NCBI GenBank assembly: GCA_002451165.1
Contig: DKBH01000095.1
Location: forward strand, 4,933 to 20,124
Source: Nitrospiraceae bacterium UBA6905
GTDB lineage: Bacteria > Nitrospirota > Thermodesulfovibrionia > Thermodesulfovibrionales > UBA6898
Length of the DNA stretch: 15,192 nucleotides
Reading direction: 5' to 3'
Shown here: positions 1-7,513 of the stretch, in pieces
Position numbering within the stretch: the first letter of the stretch is position 1
How the letters are laid out: each line of letters starts with the position of its first letter
The notes under the pieces: model-generated
Database searches by the model: none
Told to the model about the DNA's origin: nothing
What the model saw: the letters and a program-made list of their open reading frames with translations, nothing else
Made by a program: the position numbers and the translations under genes

Positions 1-26
1 TTTAAACTAAACCTTGAGAAAATGGT

Positions 27-938
27 TTAAGTTATATCTTTCGTGGGCGAGTTAATGAGTCTTTCGATGGTAATTTTGGTATTGTCTACCCTGCCGATTC
101 CAAACAATTCTCCTGAAGGAGATTTGAGACGAACAAATGGCTGTGATGAGGCTATCCTAAAGTTCATGGCGCCTATTGGAGCTCCATTTCTGGCTTTCCG
201 ATAATCGTCCTCGTTCAGATATATTTCAAAGATATCCGCAAGTGCATCATCAATCATGCATACATAGGGATATGCGCGGAAATTTTTCATGTCGTGAGGG
301 AGATCGTGAAGATGAACAGCATGCTCGAGAGTAAACATCCCGCATCTGATCCGCGACAGTGAAGTTAGGTGGGCGAGAGTTCCCAAGCGTACACCCAGAT
401 CATCGCAGAGCGAACGTATATATGTTCCCTTCGAGCAGGAGATTGTCATATCAATGTAGGGAAGATCGACAGCTATTATTTTTATTGCGTGAACCTCAAT
501 GGTTCGAACTGACCGTTCGATAGCGAGGCCTTTTCTGGCAAGAGCATAGAGCGGCGTTCCCTTATGCTTGACAGCAGAGTACATAGGAGGGGTCTGCTCG
601 ATCCTCCCGATGAACTCACGAGCCGCATCTTCAATTTGCCGTACTGAAATATTTCCAACAGACTTGGCTTCAATAACGCAACCATCTGCATCAAGGGTGT
701 CCGTTCGTTCGCCAAGCTTCATCCTGGCGCGATACTCTTTGTCCTTGTCCATGAGGAACCTGCTGATTTTTGTTGCTTCATTAAGACATACCAGGAGAAC
801 GCCCGTTGCGAGGGGGTCAAGGGTGCCGGCATGACCCGCCTTTTTCGCTCCGAGGGTCCTTCTTACTTTTGTGACAGCATGCTGGGATGTCATGCCTTTC
901 GGCTTGTTCAAATTAATTATGATATTGTCAACACGCAT
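27..938 (-). CDS. truB: tRNA pseudouridine(55) synthase TruB
   Basis: Isomerises U55 to pseudouridine in the T-loop of elongator tRNAs in the cytoplasm. The 303-residue length is normal for the family. The catalytic motif GHAGTLDPLATGVL is present with the nucleophile Asp at residue 41. Other family blocks are KEYRARMKLGERTDTLDADG (about 67-86), PPMYSAVKHKGTPLYALARKG (about 116-135) and CSKGTYIRSLCDDLG (about 168-182). The C-terminal part (about 235-295) is the PUA-like TruB_C region that grips the tRNA elbow. The ATG at 936-938 places the conserved LNKPKGMTS block at residue 10, as expected, but no clear Shine-Dalgarno precedes it. It lies 49 nt after nrnA and is probably the last cistron visible here of the infB-rbfA-nrnA-truB operon. 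The partners often found next (ribF, rpsO) would lie beyond the left edge. Confidence 0.96.
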   Translation of the reverse strand: MRVDNIIINLNKPKGMTSQHAVTKVRRTLGAKKAGHAGTLDPLATGVLLVCLNEATKISRFLMDKDKEYRARMKLGERTDTLDADGCVIEAKSVGNISVRQIEDAAREFIGRIEQTPPMYSAVKHKGTPLYALARKGLAIERSVRTIEVHAIKIIAVDLPYIDMTISCSKGTYIRSLCDDLGVRLGTLAHLTSLSRIRCGMFTLEHAVHLHDLPHDMKNFRAYPYVCMIDDALADIFEIYLNEDDYRKARNGAPIGAMNFRIASSQPFVRLKSPSGELFGIGRVDNTKITIERLINSPTKDIT

Positions 939-987
939 GGAATACCAGATGCTTCAGTTCAAGTCAGACAGGGAATAATGCTGCGTT

Positions 988-1944
988 TCACGTTTTTGAA
1001 ATTACGCTTCTTGCTGCATTGAAGATCGCTTTTTTTACCGTGGCAAGGTCAGCCGTCATCCTGAATCCAGCTGCATTTCTGTGACCGCCTCCGCCGAATG
1101 CCGCTGCAATGGTTGCCACATTTACCCTGCCCTTCGATCGCATACTTACCTTCCAGCGGCTGTTGCCGATCGCCCGGATGAGGACAGAGATCTTAACCGT
1201 GTCTATTATTCTCGGAAAATTTGCAAAATTTTCCGTATCTGACTCTGTAGTACCGGTTTTCGTGTGCATTTCTCTTGTCACATGAACGATGGACACGTTG
1301 TTCTTAATCTCGAGGGTTCCGAGAGAGAGAGTGAGCAAGTCGAAACGTCTCTTTTTCCAGCACTCGTACAGATATTCGGATATGGCACCAGGTTTGGCTC
1401 CTGCTTCTACCAACGATGCGGCTACCCGTAAGACATCCACGCCGGTATTGCCGTATCTGAAGGTGCCGGTATCAACAGCGATGGCTGTATAGAGATTGGT
1501 AGCCATGGTTTTCGTGATAGGAATGCCCAAGGACTTGATAAGATGAAAGATCATAATTCCAGTAGCAGCAGCATTGCGTTCCACCCAGCGCACTTCTCCG
1601 TAATCGGATTCTGTTTCATGGTGATCAATGACGATGGTCTTCCGAAATGTATATCTCTCGAGGGCAGCCCGTTCAGGGCCGTTACAGTCAAGAAGCACGA
1701 GGAGCGGATCTTTCGAAAGAATTCTGCCGAGAGCAGAACGAAACAGCCTGCATCCCGGCATGAACCGGTAATGTTCCGGAACGGGATCCTTGTCGTAGAG
1801 AACGACTGTTTTGCCGAGTAACCTAAGCGCCTCAGCCAAGGCCAGACATGAGCCGATGGCATCACCGTCAGGACTGATGTGTGTAGCCAAAAGAAAGACC
1901 TGCTCCTCGCGGAAATCGTCGATCAGGCCTTTAGGAATTTTCAT
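988..1944 (-). CDS. nrnA: DHH/DHHA1 phosphoesterase, NrnA-type oligoribonuclease / pAp phosphatase
   Basis: Predicted cytoplasmic Mn-dependent phosphoesterase that degrades nanoRNA (2-5 nt) and/or removes the 3' phosphate from pAp. All DHH metal-binding motifs are visible: H22-x3-D26-x-D28 in HISPDGDAIGS, D86 in LLDCNGPER, D107-H108-H109 in VIDHHETE and D158 in AVDTGTFRYG. The DHHA1 substrate-binding glycine motif GGGGHRNAAGF lies at 284-294. The 318-residue length is typical of NrnA. The ATG lies inside the end of rbfA (14 nt overlap) and is preceded by AAGGA five bases upstream, so translation is probably coupled. A DHH gene between rbfA and truB is a widely conserved arrangement. Which of the two activities dominates in vivo cannot be read from sequence. 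Confidence 0.93.
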   Translation of the reverse strand: MKIPKGLIDDFREEQVFLLATHISPDGDAIGSCLALAEALRLLGKTVVLYDKDPVPEHYRFMPGCRLFRSALGRILSKDPLLVLLDCNGPERAALERYTFRKTIVIDHHETESDYGEVRWVERNAAATGIMIFHLIKSLGIPITKTMATNLYTAIAVDTGTFRYGNTGVDVLRVAASLVEAGAKPGAISEYLYECWKKRRFDLLTLSLGTLEIKNNVSIVHVTREMHTKTGTTESDTENFANFPRIIDTVKISVLIRAIGNSRWKVSMRSKGRVNVATIAAAFGGGGHRNAAGFRMTADLATVKKAIFNAARSVISKT

Positions 1945-2287
1945 TGTGGTCCTTAATTTTTTTCAAGAGCCGATCAATTTTGTATCCGTATTCGATGGAG
2001 GTGTCGAGCCTGAATTCGACTGCAGGTACGAATTTCATCTTCAGCCGTTTACCGAGGGCGGAACGAAAAAAGGGTTTTGCTTCATTCAGAATCTCCAATG
2101 TCTGCTCTCGCTCCTCTTCTTTGAGGACGCTTACAAATACGCGTGCGAGTTTGAGATCATCGGTCATGTCCACTCCGGTGACCGTGACGAAGCCTATCCG
2201 AGGGTCTTTCAGCCGGTACATGATGATGTCGGCAATTTCTTCACGGATAAGGTCACTTACTCTCTGGGAGCGCTTATATGGCAACAC
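1931..2287 (-). CDS. rbfA: 30S ribosome-binding factor RbfA
   Basis: Small KH-fold protein that binds the 30S subunit and helps mature the 5' end of 16S rRNA, important in the cold. The 118-residue protein shows the family pattern: N-terminal RSQRVSDLIREEIADII, then DPRIGFVTVTGVDMTDDLKLARVF, then a C-terminal RLKMKFVPAVEFRLDTSIEYG block that completes the KH-like fold. A strong GAGGTG Shine-Dalgarno lies 4 nt before GTG (2285-2287) and 7 nt before the next codon, TTG (2282-2284). Spacing favours the TTG, so the protein may be one residue shorter than given. It lies 131 nt downstream of infB, an unusually wide gap for this operon, and its 3' end overlaps nrnA. Confidence 0.95.
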   Translation of the reverse strand: MLPYKRSQRVSDLIREEIADIIMYRLKDPRIGFVTVTGVDMTDDLKLARVFVSVLKEEEREQTLEILNEAKPFFRSALGKRLKMKFVPAVEFRLDTSIEYGYKIDRLLKKIKDHNENS

Positions 2288-2291
2288 GGAT

Positions 2292-2297
2292 CACCTC
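2292..2297 (-). promoter_or_regulatory. Strong Shine-Dalgarno of rbfA that bears on start choice
   Basis: Reads GAGGTG on the minus strand. Four nt separate it from GTG (2285-2287) and seven from TTG (2282-2284), in the same frame. The 7-nt spacing is nearer the usual optimum, so either codon may initiate. The product differs by one residue. Confidence 0.6.
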
Positions 2298-2418
2298 ATT
2301 ACCTTTCTCTTCTTACATAATAAACAATTCCCCCCGACAAAAAACAGCGGGCGATGTGAGAAGTGCAGGGTGCGGCTTAGAGTCATTGCGGGAGAAAGAT
2401 GAAGGGTAAAATCAGCTA

Positions 2419-4890
2419 TTACAGTTTTGCCGCGATACTCTCAATAACATAGTTTTCAATGATGTCGCCGATCTTGATATCGTTGAAGTTCTCGATTAAT
2501 ATGCCGCATTCATATCCCGTCTGAACCTCTTTTACGTCATCCTTGAGCCTCTTGAGGCTGGCCATCTTGCCTTCGTACACAACAATATTATCTCTCAGCA
2601 CGCGGATACCGTCACATGCCCTAGAAATATGGCCGTCAACAACATAACATCCCGCAATAGTTCCAAGACGTGAGACGGGAAAGAGCTGCCTGACCTCAGC
2701 CCTTCCGAGCACCTTTTCTTTCAGTGTCGGTGCAAGCATACCTTCAAGCGCCTTTTTCACATCATCAATAGCCTCATAAATTATCGTGTACAGCCGGATG
2801 TCAACGCCTTCTTTTTCCGCGGTCTGCGAAGCCTTGATTTCCGGCCGCACATTGAACCCAATAATAATGGCGTTGGAAGCGGTAGCCAGCATGACATCAG
2901 ATTCATTGATACCACCGACGGAAGTATGAATTACCTTCACTTTCACTTCTGGATGAACGATATTTTCAAGAGCGTCCTTGATAGCTTCCACGGAACCCTG
3001 AACATCTCCCTTGATGATGATGTTCAGCTCCTTGATCTGTCCTTCCTTTATTTTAGTATAGAGTTCATCGAGCGTAAGCTTCTTTGCCTTTGCGATTTCA
3101 AGTGAGCGCTGCTTCTGCAGTCGTGTCATCGCTATTTGGCGAGCCCGCTTTTCGTCATCTATCACCGTAAAGACGTCCCCTGCCGAAGGCACTTCCGAAA
3201 AACCGATGACTTCAACCGGCGTGGACGGCCCTGCCTCCTGGATCCGTTTCCCTGTATCGTCGTTCATAGCCCTAACTTTGCCGACATGCACGCCCGAAAG
3301 GAGGGCGTCACCAACCTTCAATGTGCCGGTCTGCACAAGGAGTGTGGCAACTGGACCCCTCCCCTTGTCGAGCCTTGCTTCAATAATGGTTCCCTTTGCT
3401 TTTCTCTGGGGATTTGCCTTAAGCTCCATTACTTCAGCCTGAAGAAGGATCATCTCGAGCAGGTGTTCTATGCCGAGGCGCTTCTTCGCCGAAACCTCGA
3501 CAAAGATGTTGTGGCCTCCCCATTCTTCTGAAATGATGCCGCGTTCAGAGAGTTCGTTTCTGACACGAGTGATATTCGCTTCAGGCTTATCGATCTTGTT
3601 TACGGCAACGACAATAGGCACATTGGCTGCCTTGGCATGATTGATTGCTTCGACCGTCTGGGGCATCACGCTGTCGTCGGCAGCGACAACCAGAACAACG
3701 ATATCCGTGACCTTCGCTCCCCTTGCCCGTAATGCGGTGAACGCTTCATGGCCGGGAGTATCTAGGAAGGCGATGTCCTTTCCTTTAAGGTTCACTTTAT
3801 AAGCCCCTATATGCTGGGTTATGCCTCCTGCTTCTGTCTCGGTGACCTTTGTCTCGCGTACCGCATCAAGGAGGGAGGTCTTCCCATGGTCAACATGTCC
3901 CATAATCGTGACGACTGGGGCACGGGGCACAAGATCAGCAGCGTCTTCCTGCACCTCTTCTTCCACCAATAGATCGTCTTCAACCGTAGCAAGTTCGATC
4001 TTGATGCCTAAGTTGTCAGCAATGAGCAGCGCGGCATCGGTGTCAACAGGCTGGTTGATCGTCGGCATATAGCCCATTTCCATGAATTTCTTAATGACCT
4101 CGCCTATCTTAATGCCGAGAAGTTCGGCAAACTCTTTTACCGAGGCACCCTCACGCAATTTAAGATTCTTTTTTCTCGGAGCGGTCGACAGCACCTGCGG
4201 TTTCGTCTCCTGTTTGGACGGAAAAGGCGGTTTCCCACCTTTTCGCAGCGTTTTTGTGTCATGCCACTTCTTGGGCTCAACTTTTCGTATGGCCTGAAAA
4301 GCCCGCTGAAGACCGGGTTTCGCCTTAAATTTTTCTATCTTTTCCGCTTCCATATCCTTCTTGAAGCGGTCAGGAAGTGCAACGTCCTCTTCTCCTTCGG
4401 GAGTGACGGGTGCGGCAGGCTGCTCCACCAAGATCTCCTCCGTGATCACGGGAGGAGGTTCGCTTGGCAGCGTCGGCTCAAGCTTAATGGTTGTCTCCGT
4501 CTTTCCTTTATGCGGTTTAGCAGGTTTCTTATGCTCAGTTTTTTTCTTGGTCGCTTCTTTAATTTCTGTTTTTGCTTCAATCTTCTCTTCAGCTCTTCTT
4601 GTTACTTCTGCCTCCGCCTTGACCTCGGCTTGGACCTCTTCTTTCTTCTCTTCCTTCCTGAGCGGCTCTTTAGCGATTTCCTTCTTCGGTTTCAGTTCTT
4701 CTTTTGGAGCGGGCGGCGGTGCAACCGGTTCTGCTTCGCCAAGCAGCTTGGCTATCTTGTCAGCGATCGACTCGTCGATGCTTGAGGAATGAGACTTACC
4801 TTCAAAGCCCATGCTGGAGAGCTCGTCAAGGATGTCCTTGCTGTTCCTGTTCAGCTTTTTCGCTAATTCATATATCCTGACTTTTGCCAT
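2419..4890 (-). CDS. infB: Translation initiation factor IF-2
   Basis: GTPase that places formyl-Met-tRNA in the P site of the 30S complex and promotes 50S joining. The 823-residue protein reads in domain order: an IF2_N module (1-50, MAKVRIYELAKKLN), a long Lys/Glu/Ala/Pro-rich disordered linker (about 52-235), a second IF2_N module (about 243-300), then the G domain. GTPase motifs are G1 GHVDHGKT (331-338), G2 GGITQHIG (355-362), G3 DTPGH (377-381), G4 NKID (431-434) and G5 SAK (467-469). Domains II, III and the fMet-tRNA-binding C-terminal domain follow to KDDVKEVQTGYECGI and IIENYVIE near the end. AAGGG lies 9 nt before the ATG. It appears to be first in its operon: the upstream neighbour is divergent rpmB rather than the usual nusA. 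Confidence 0.98.
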   Translation of the reverse strand: MAKVRIYELAKKLNRNSKDILDELSSMGFEGKSHSSSIDESIADKIAKLLGEAEPVAPPPAPKEELKPKKEIAKEPLRKEEKKEEVQAEVKAEAEVTRRAEEKIEAKTEIKEATKKKTEHKKPAKPHKGKTETTIKLEPTLPSEPPPVITEEILVEQPAAPVTPEGEEDVALPDRFKKDMEAEKIEKFKAKPGLQRAFQAIRKVEPKKWHDTKTLRKGGKPPFPSKQETKPQVLSTAPRKKNLKLREGASVKEFAELLGIKIGEVIKKFMEMGYMPTINQPVDTDAALLIADNLGIKIELATVEDDLLVEEEVQEDAADLVPRAPVVTIMGHVDHGKTSLLDAVRETKVTETEAGGITQHIGAYKVNLKGKDIAFLDTPGHEAFTALRARGAKVTDIVVLVVAADDSVMPQTVEAINHAKAANVPIVVAVNKIDKPEANITRVRNELSERGIISEEWGGHNIFVEVSAKKRLGIEHLLEMILLQAEVMELKANPQRKAKGTIIEARLDKGRGPVATLLVQTGTLKVGDALLSGVHVGKVRAMNDDTGKRIQEAGPSTPVEVIGFSEVPSAGDVFTVIDDEKRARQIAMTRLQKQRSLEIAKAKKLTLDELYTKIKEGQIKELNIIIKGDVQGSVEAIKDALENIVHPEVKVKVIHTSVGGINESDVMLATASNAIIIGFNVRPEIKASQTAEKEGVDIRLYTIIYEAIDDVKKALEGMLAPTLKEKVLGRAEVRQLFPVSRLGTIAGCYVVDGHISRACDGIRVLRDNIVVYEGKMASLKRLKDDVKEVQTGYECGILIENFNDIKIGDIIENYVIESIAAKL

Positions 4891-5017
4891 GTTATTTTTC
4901 CCTTAAGCCGTGCGCTGCGCAGGCAGAATACTGCACTGAGTGATGTACGGTTGTATCAATAATTCTAAAATGTTATCATAACCGACTATCTTAATGCAAT
5001 GTAGAAAGGGGAAGAAC
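4891..5017. other. Divergent infB / rpmB intergenic region
   Basis: This 127-bp gap must carry start signals for both flanking operons. The plus-strand promoter for rpmB is clear and listed separately. For infB, on the minus strand, the best I can find is TTGCAT and TAACAT with an 18-nt spacer (about 4968-4997), which is weak and overlaps the rpmB promoter. There is no evidence of a riboswitch or ribosomal-protein leader structure. Confidence 0.4.
4951..4979 (+). promoter_or_regulatory. Sigma70-type promoter for rpmB-dciA
   Basis: The -35 element TTGTAT (4951-4956) and the -10 element TATCAT (4974-4979, 5 of 6 consensus) are separated by exactly 17 nt. The -10 is preceded by TGT, giving an extended -10 (TGn). 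The predicted start is near 4986, leaving a leader of about 32 nt that contains the rpmB Shine-Dalgarno. It is predicted by eye only. Confidence 0.6.
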
Positions 5018-5206
5018 ATGGCAAGCTGCTACGCATGTGGAAAGAAGAAGACCACCGGAAACAATGTGAGTCATGCCAATAATAAAACCAAGAGAGAGGT
5101 GTTGCCGAATCTCCAGCGGACGAGGATACAGACCGGGGCGGGAGTGAAACGGGCCTATGTCTGCACGCGCTGTCTGAGGAGCGGCACCGTTAAGAAAGTG
5201 GTCTGA
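5018..5206 (+). CDS. rpmB: 50S ribosomal protein bL28, zinc-binding type
   Basis: Structural protein of the large ribosomal subunit. The 62-residue product shows the bL28 signature GNNVSHANNKTKREVLPNLQ followed by a basic C-terminus. It keeps both cysteine pairs, CYAC (residues 4-7) and CTRC near the C-terminus, and so is the zinc-binding (C+) form rather than the zinc-free paralogue made under zinc starvation in some bacteria. I place the start at ATG 5018: AAGGGG (5006-5011) lies 6 nt upstream and the protein then begins MASCYACG, like other bL28 proteins. An in-frame ATG at 4994 would add eight unlikely residues. The stop overlaps the next gene's start (TGATG), implying translational coupling to dciA. 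Confidence 0.96.
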   Translation: MASCYACGKKKTTGNNVSHANNKTKREVLPNLQRTRIQTGAGVKRAYVCTRCLRSGTVKKVV

Positions 5207-5643
5207 TGAAAAAAGCTGCGGCTGTTCTCGCCCCGATGATGAAAAGGCTCGGGCTCGAGAGCAGGGTAAGGCTTGAGCGTATCAGGACCGACTGGTTCAG
5301 TATTTTTGACGCTAGCATTGCATCGCATATGTACCCTGCCGATTGTACCGATCGTGAACTGCTGCTGAATGTTGAATCTCCTGTCTGGATGCAACAGCTC
5401 ACCTATTTTAAAACAGACATTGTCGGGAAACTCGTTCCCTACGGGATAGACAACATCCGCTTCAGAGTAGGCAAACTACAGAAAAAGAAGCAGGAGCAAC
5501 CAGCAGGGAGAAAAATGCGCCGGCTTTCCGCTGACGATCTGTCCTTTGCTTCTTCCGTAGTCTCAGAGATTGCCGATGAACAACTGAAGGTATCCATTCG
5601 AAAGGCCATAGAAAAATCCCTTGCTGCGACGCGGCGGCCGTAG
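5206..5643 (+). CDS. dciA: DUF721 / DciA-like helicase-loading protein
   Basis: DUF721 proteins include DciA, the ancestral bacterial factor that interacts with replicative helicase DnaB and supports its loading in bacteria lacking DnaC/DnaI-type loaders. The 145-residue protein carries the DUF721 pattern. A helical N-terminus with W30 (RTDWFSIF) is followed by ASIASHMYPADC, a strand ending in LLLNVESPVWMQQL (about 52-65), and DNIRFRVGKL (82-91). The C-terminal tail (about 100-145) is a polar and basic helix-forming extension with no motif I recognise. The ATG shares its A with the TGA of rpmB, so it is likely co-transcribed and coupled with bL28. The family call is good; the helicase role is transferred from studied DciA proteins. 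The 3' end faces clpX with a 21-bp gap. Confidence 0.85.
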   Translation: MKKAAAVLAPMMKRLGLESRVRLERIRTDWFSIFDASIASHMYPADCTDRELLLNVESPVWMQQLTYFKTDIVGKLVPYGIDNIRFRVGKLQKKKQEQPAGRKMRRLSADDLSFASSVVSEIADEQLKVSIRKAIEKSLAATRRP

Positions 5644-5664
5644 CCCCCGGAAGAGCTGATCGCC

Positions 5665-6906
5665 CTACGCTGACTCCGCCTGTTTTTCGTAGATGAGGAT
5701 CGGCTTCTCGTTTTTCATGACCGTCTCCTCCGTGATGAGGCACTCCCTGATATTCTTTTGGGAAGGTATTTCATACATGACGTCCAGCATGATCTCCTCA
5801 ATGATCGACCTGAGTCCCCGCGCACCAGTTTTCCGCTGAATTGCCTTTCTCGCAATGGCGGACAGGGCCGCATCCGTGAACTTCAGTCTCACGTTGTCAA
5901 AGGCAAGAAGTTTCTGAAACTGCTTGGTCAGGGAGTTTTTCGGTTCCGTCAAGATCTTCACCAAAGAGTTTTCATCAAGCTCGGCAAGAGTCGTCACAAC
6001 GGGAAGACGTCCCACGAATTCCGGAATCAGCCCGTATTTGATCAGATCTTCCGGTTCCGCCGCTCCCATGAGGTCGCCGCGCTTCCGCTCGTTTCTGCCC
6101 GAAAGCGCAGCGCTGAACCCTACGGTTTTCTTGCCCGCGCGCTGCTCAATGATCCCCTCAAGACCGATAAACGCGCCGCCGCAGATAAAGAGGATGTTTG
6201 TGGTATCGACCTGAATGAAATCCTGCTGAGGATGTTTTCTTCCTCCCTGGGGAGGGATATTGGCAATCGTTCCTTCAATGATCTTGAGAAGTGCCTGTTG
6301 GACACCTTCTCCCGACACGTCCCGCGTGATGGAAGGATTTTCGGACTTCCGGCTTATCTTATCGATTTCATCGATATAGACGATGCCCCGCTGAGCTTTT
6401 TCTACGTCATAATCCGAGGTCTGGAGAAGTTTCAGAATGATATTTTCGACGTCCTCTCCTACGTATCCGGCTTCGGTTAGGGTTGTCGCGTCAGCGATCG
6501 TGAACGGTACATCAAGAAGCCGGGCAAGCGTCTGGGCAAGAAGCGTTTTGCCCGTGCCGGTCGGACCAATCAGCAGCACATTGCTCTTCTGCAGTTCCAC
6601 ATCAGGTTCTCCCGGCGTGTAGATCCTCTTATAGTGGTTGTGAACGGCAACAGAGAGTATTCGCTTTGCTTTTTCCTGGCCGACGACGTAATCATTTAAA
6701 AAAGCATGGATCTCTTTCGGCGTTGGAAGCTTGTGAGCCGATTCCGCTTCCTTTTCCACCGAGAGTTCATCGGCAATGATCTCGTTGCAGAGTTCAATGC
6801 ATTCATTGCAGATATAAACCGTCGGTCCCGCTATCAGCTTTTTAACCTCTTCCTGCCCCTTACCGCAGAATGAGCACTTCAGAGATTCTTCATCTTTCTT
6901 CGCCAT
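5665..6906 (-). CDS. clpX: ATP-dependent Clp protease ATP-binding subunit ClpX
   Basis: AAA+ unfoldase that recognises tagged proteins, unfolds them and feeds them to ClpP. The 413-residue protein has the N-terminal zinc-binding domain (C11, C14, C33, C36) that dimerises and binds adaptors. Walker A is GPTGTGKT (114-121), Walker B IVYIDE (175-180), pore loop 1 GYVG (147-150), the RKH loop R223-K224-H225, the arginine-finger region EFVGR (R300) and sensor II GARG (361-364). The ClpP-docking loop reads VGF (262-264) in place of the usual IGF, a conservative change. The ATG directly abuts the clpP stop (TAGATG), and a purine-rich GAGGG lies 5 nt upstream inside clpP. It is the third and last cistron of tig-clpP-clpX as seen here. 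No Rho-independent terminator is visible after its stop. Confidence 0.98.
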   Translation of the reverse strand: MAKKDEESLKCSFCGKGQEEVKKLIAGPTVYICNECIELCNEIIADELSVEKEAESAHKLPTPKEIHAFLNDYVVGQEKAKRILSVAVHNHYKRIYTPGEPDVELQKSNVLLIGPTGTGKTLLAQTLARLLDVPFTIADATTLTEAGYVGEDVENIILKLLQTSDYDVEKAQRGIVYIDEIDKISRKSENPSITRDVSGEGVQQALLKIIEGTIANIPPQGGRKHPQQDFIQVDTTNILFICGGAFIGLEGIIEQRAGKKTVGFSAALSGRNERKRGDLMGAAEPEDLIKYGLIPEFVGRLPVVTTLAELDENSLVKILTEPKNSLTKQFQKLLAFDNVRLKFTDAALSAIARKAIQRKTGARGLRSIIEEIMLDVMYEIPSQKNIRECLITEETVMKNEKPILIYEKQAESA

Positions 6907-7512
6907 CTATGCCCTCTTCTCCTGTTTCTTCGTAGTTGATTCGATGACTTCATCGACGAGCCCGTACTCTTTTGCTTCCAGCCCCGACATGAAGAAGTCA
7001 CGGTCCGTATCTGTCCTGATCTTTTCCAGCGACTGTCCGGTATGGTTCGCGATGATTTTGTTCAGAGTATCTTTGACCTTTAAGATCTCCCGGGCGTGTA
7101 TCTCAATGTCGGTGGCCTGGCCCTGGAACCCTCCCATGGGCTGATGCAGCATGATCCTGGCATGGGGAAGAGAGAAACGCTTGCCCTTGGCTCCGGCTGT
7201 AAGGAGTAATGCTCCCATGCTGGCTGCCTGCCCAATGCAATACGTGCAGATGTCCGGTTTTACATACTGCATGGTATCGTATATCGCAAGTCCCGAGGTC
7301 ACAATCCCGCCGGGAGAATTGATATATACATGTATGTCCTTTTCCGGATCCTCCGTCTGCAGAAAGAGGAGCTGGGCAATGACCGTGTTCGCGACGTGAT
7401 CATCGATCGCCGTGCCGAGGAAAATGATGCGATCCTTCAGCAGCCGCGAATAGATGTCATATGCACGCTCAGACCTTCCGGTCTGTTCAATTACGATAGG
7501 TATTACGCTCAT
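6907..7512 (-). CDS. clpP: ATP-dependent Clp protease proteolytic subunit ClpP
   Basis: Serine protease that forms the tetradecameric barrel of ClpXP. The 201-residue protein has the full catalytic triad: S98 in GQAASMGA, H123 in IMLHQPMGG and D172 in TDRDFFM. The numbering matches the family closely, so no long propeptide is present. The N-terminus MSVIPIVIEQTGRSERAYDIYSRLL is the classic axial-loop and first-helix region. YINSPGG (about 63-69), near the oxyanion loop, is intact. AAGGAG lies 6 nt before the ATG, within the end of tig. The gap from the tig stop to this ATG is a single base, so the three genes are almost certainly one transcript. Confidence 0.98.
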   Translation of the reverse strand: MSVIPIVIEQTGRSERAYDIYSRLLKDRIIFLGTAIDDHVANTVIAQLLFLQTEDPEKDIHVYINSPGGIVTSGLAIYDTMQYVKPDICTYCIGQAASMGALLLTAGAKGKRFSLPHARIMLHQPMGGFQGQATDIEIHAREILKVKDTLNKIIANHTGQSLEKIRTDTDRDFFMSGLEAKEYGLVDEVIESTTKKQEKRA

Positions 7513-7513
7513 A

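Noticed and set aside
5..32. AT-rich hairpin (TAAACC pairing with GGTTTA) overlapping the truB stop.
   Set aside because: The stem has only two GC pairs and no following U-tract, so I do not call it a terminator.
4994..5017. Upstream ATG giving an eight-residue extension of bL28.
   Set aside because: It precedes the good Shine-Dalgarno (5006-5011), and bL28 proteins start right before the first CxxC motif.
5758..6480. Plus-strand open frame of 240 codons.
   Set aside because: It is fully antisense to clpX, whose motifs are complete. It has no recognisable domain and no ribosome-binding site.
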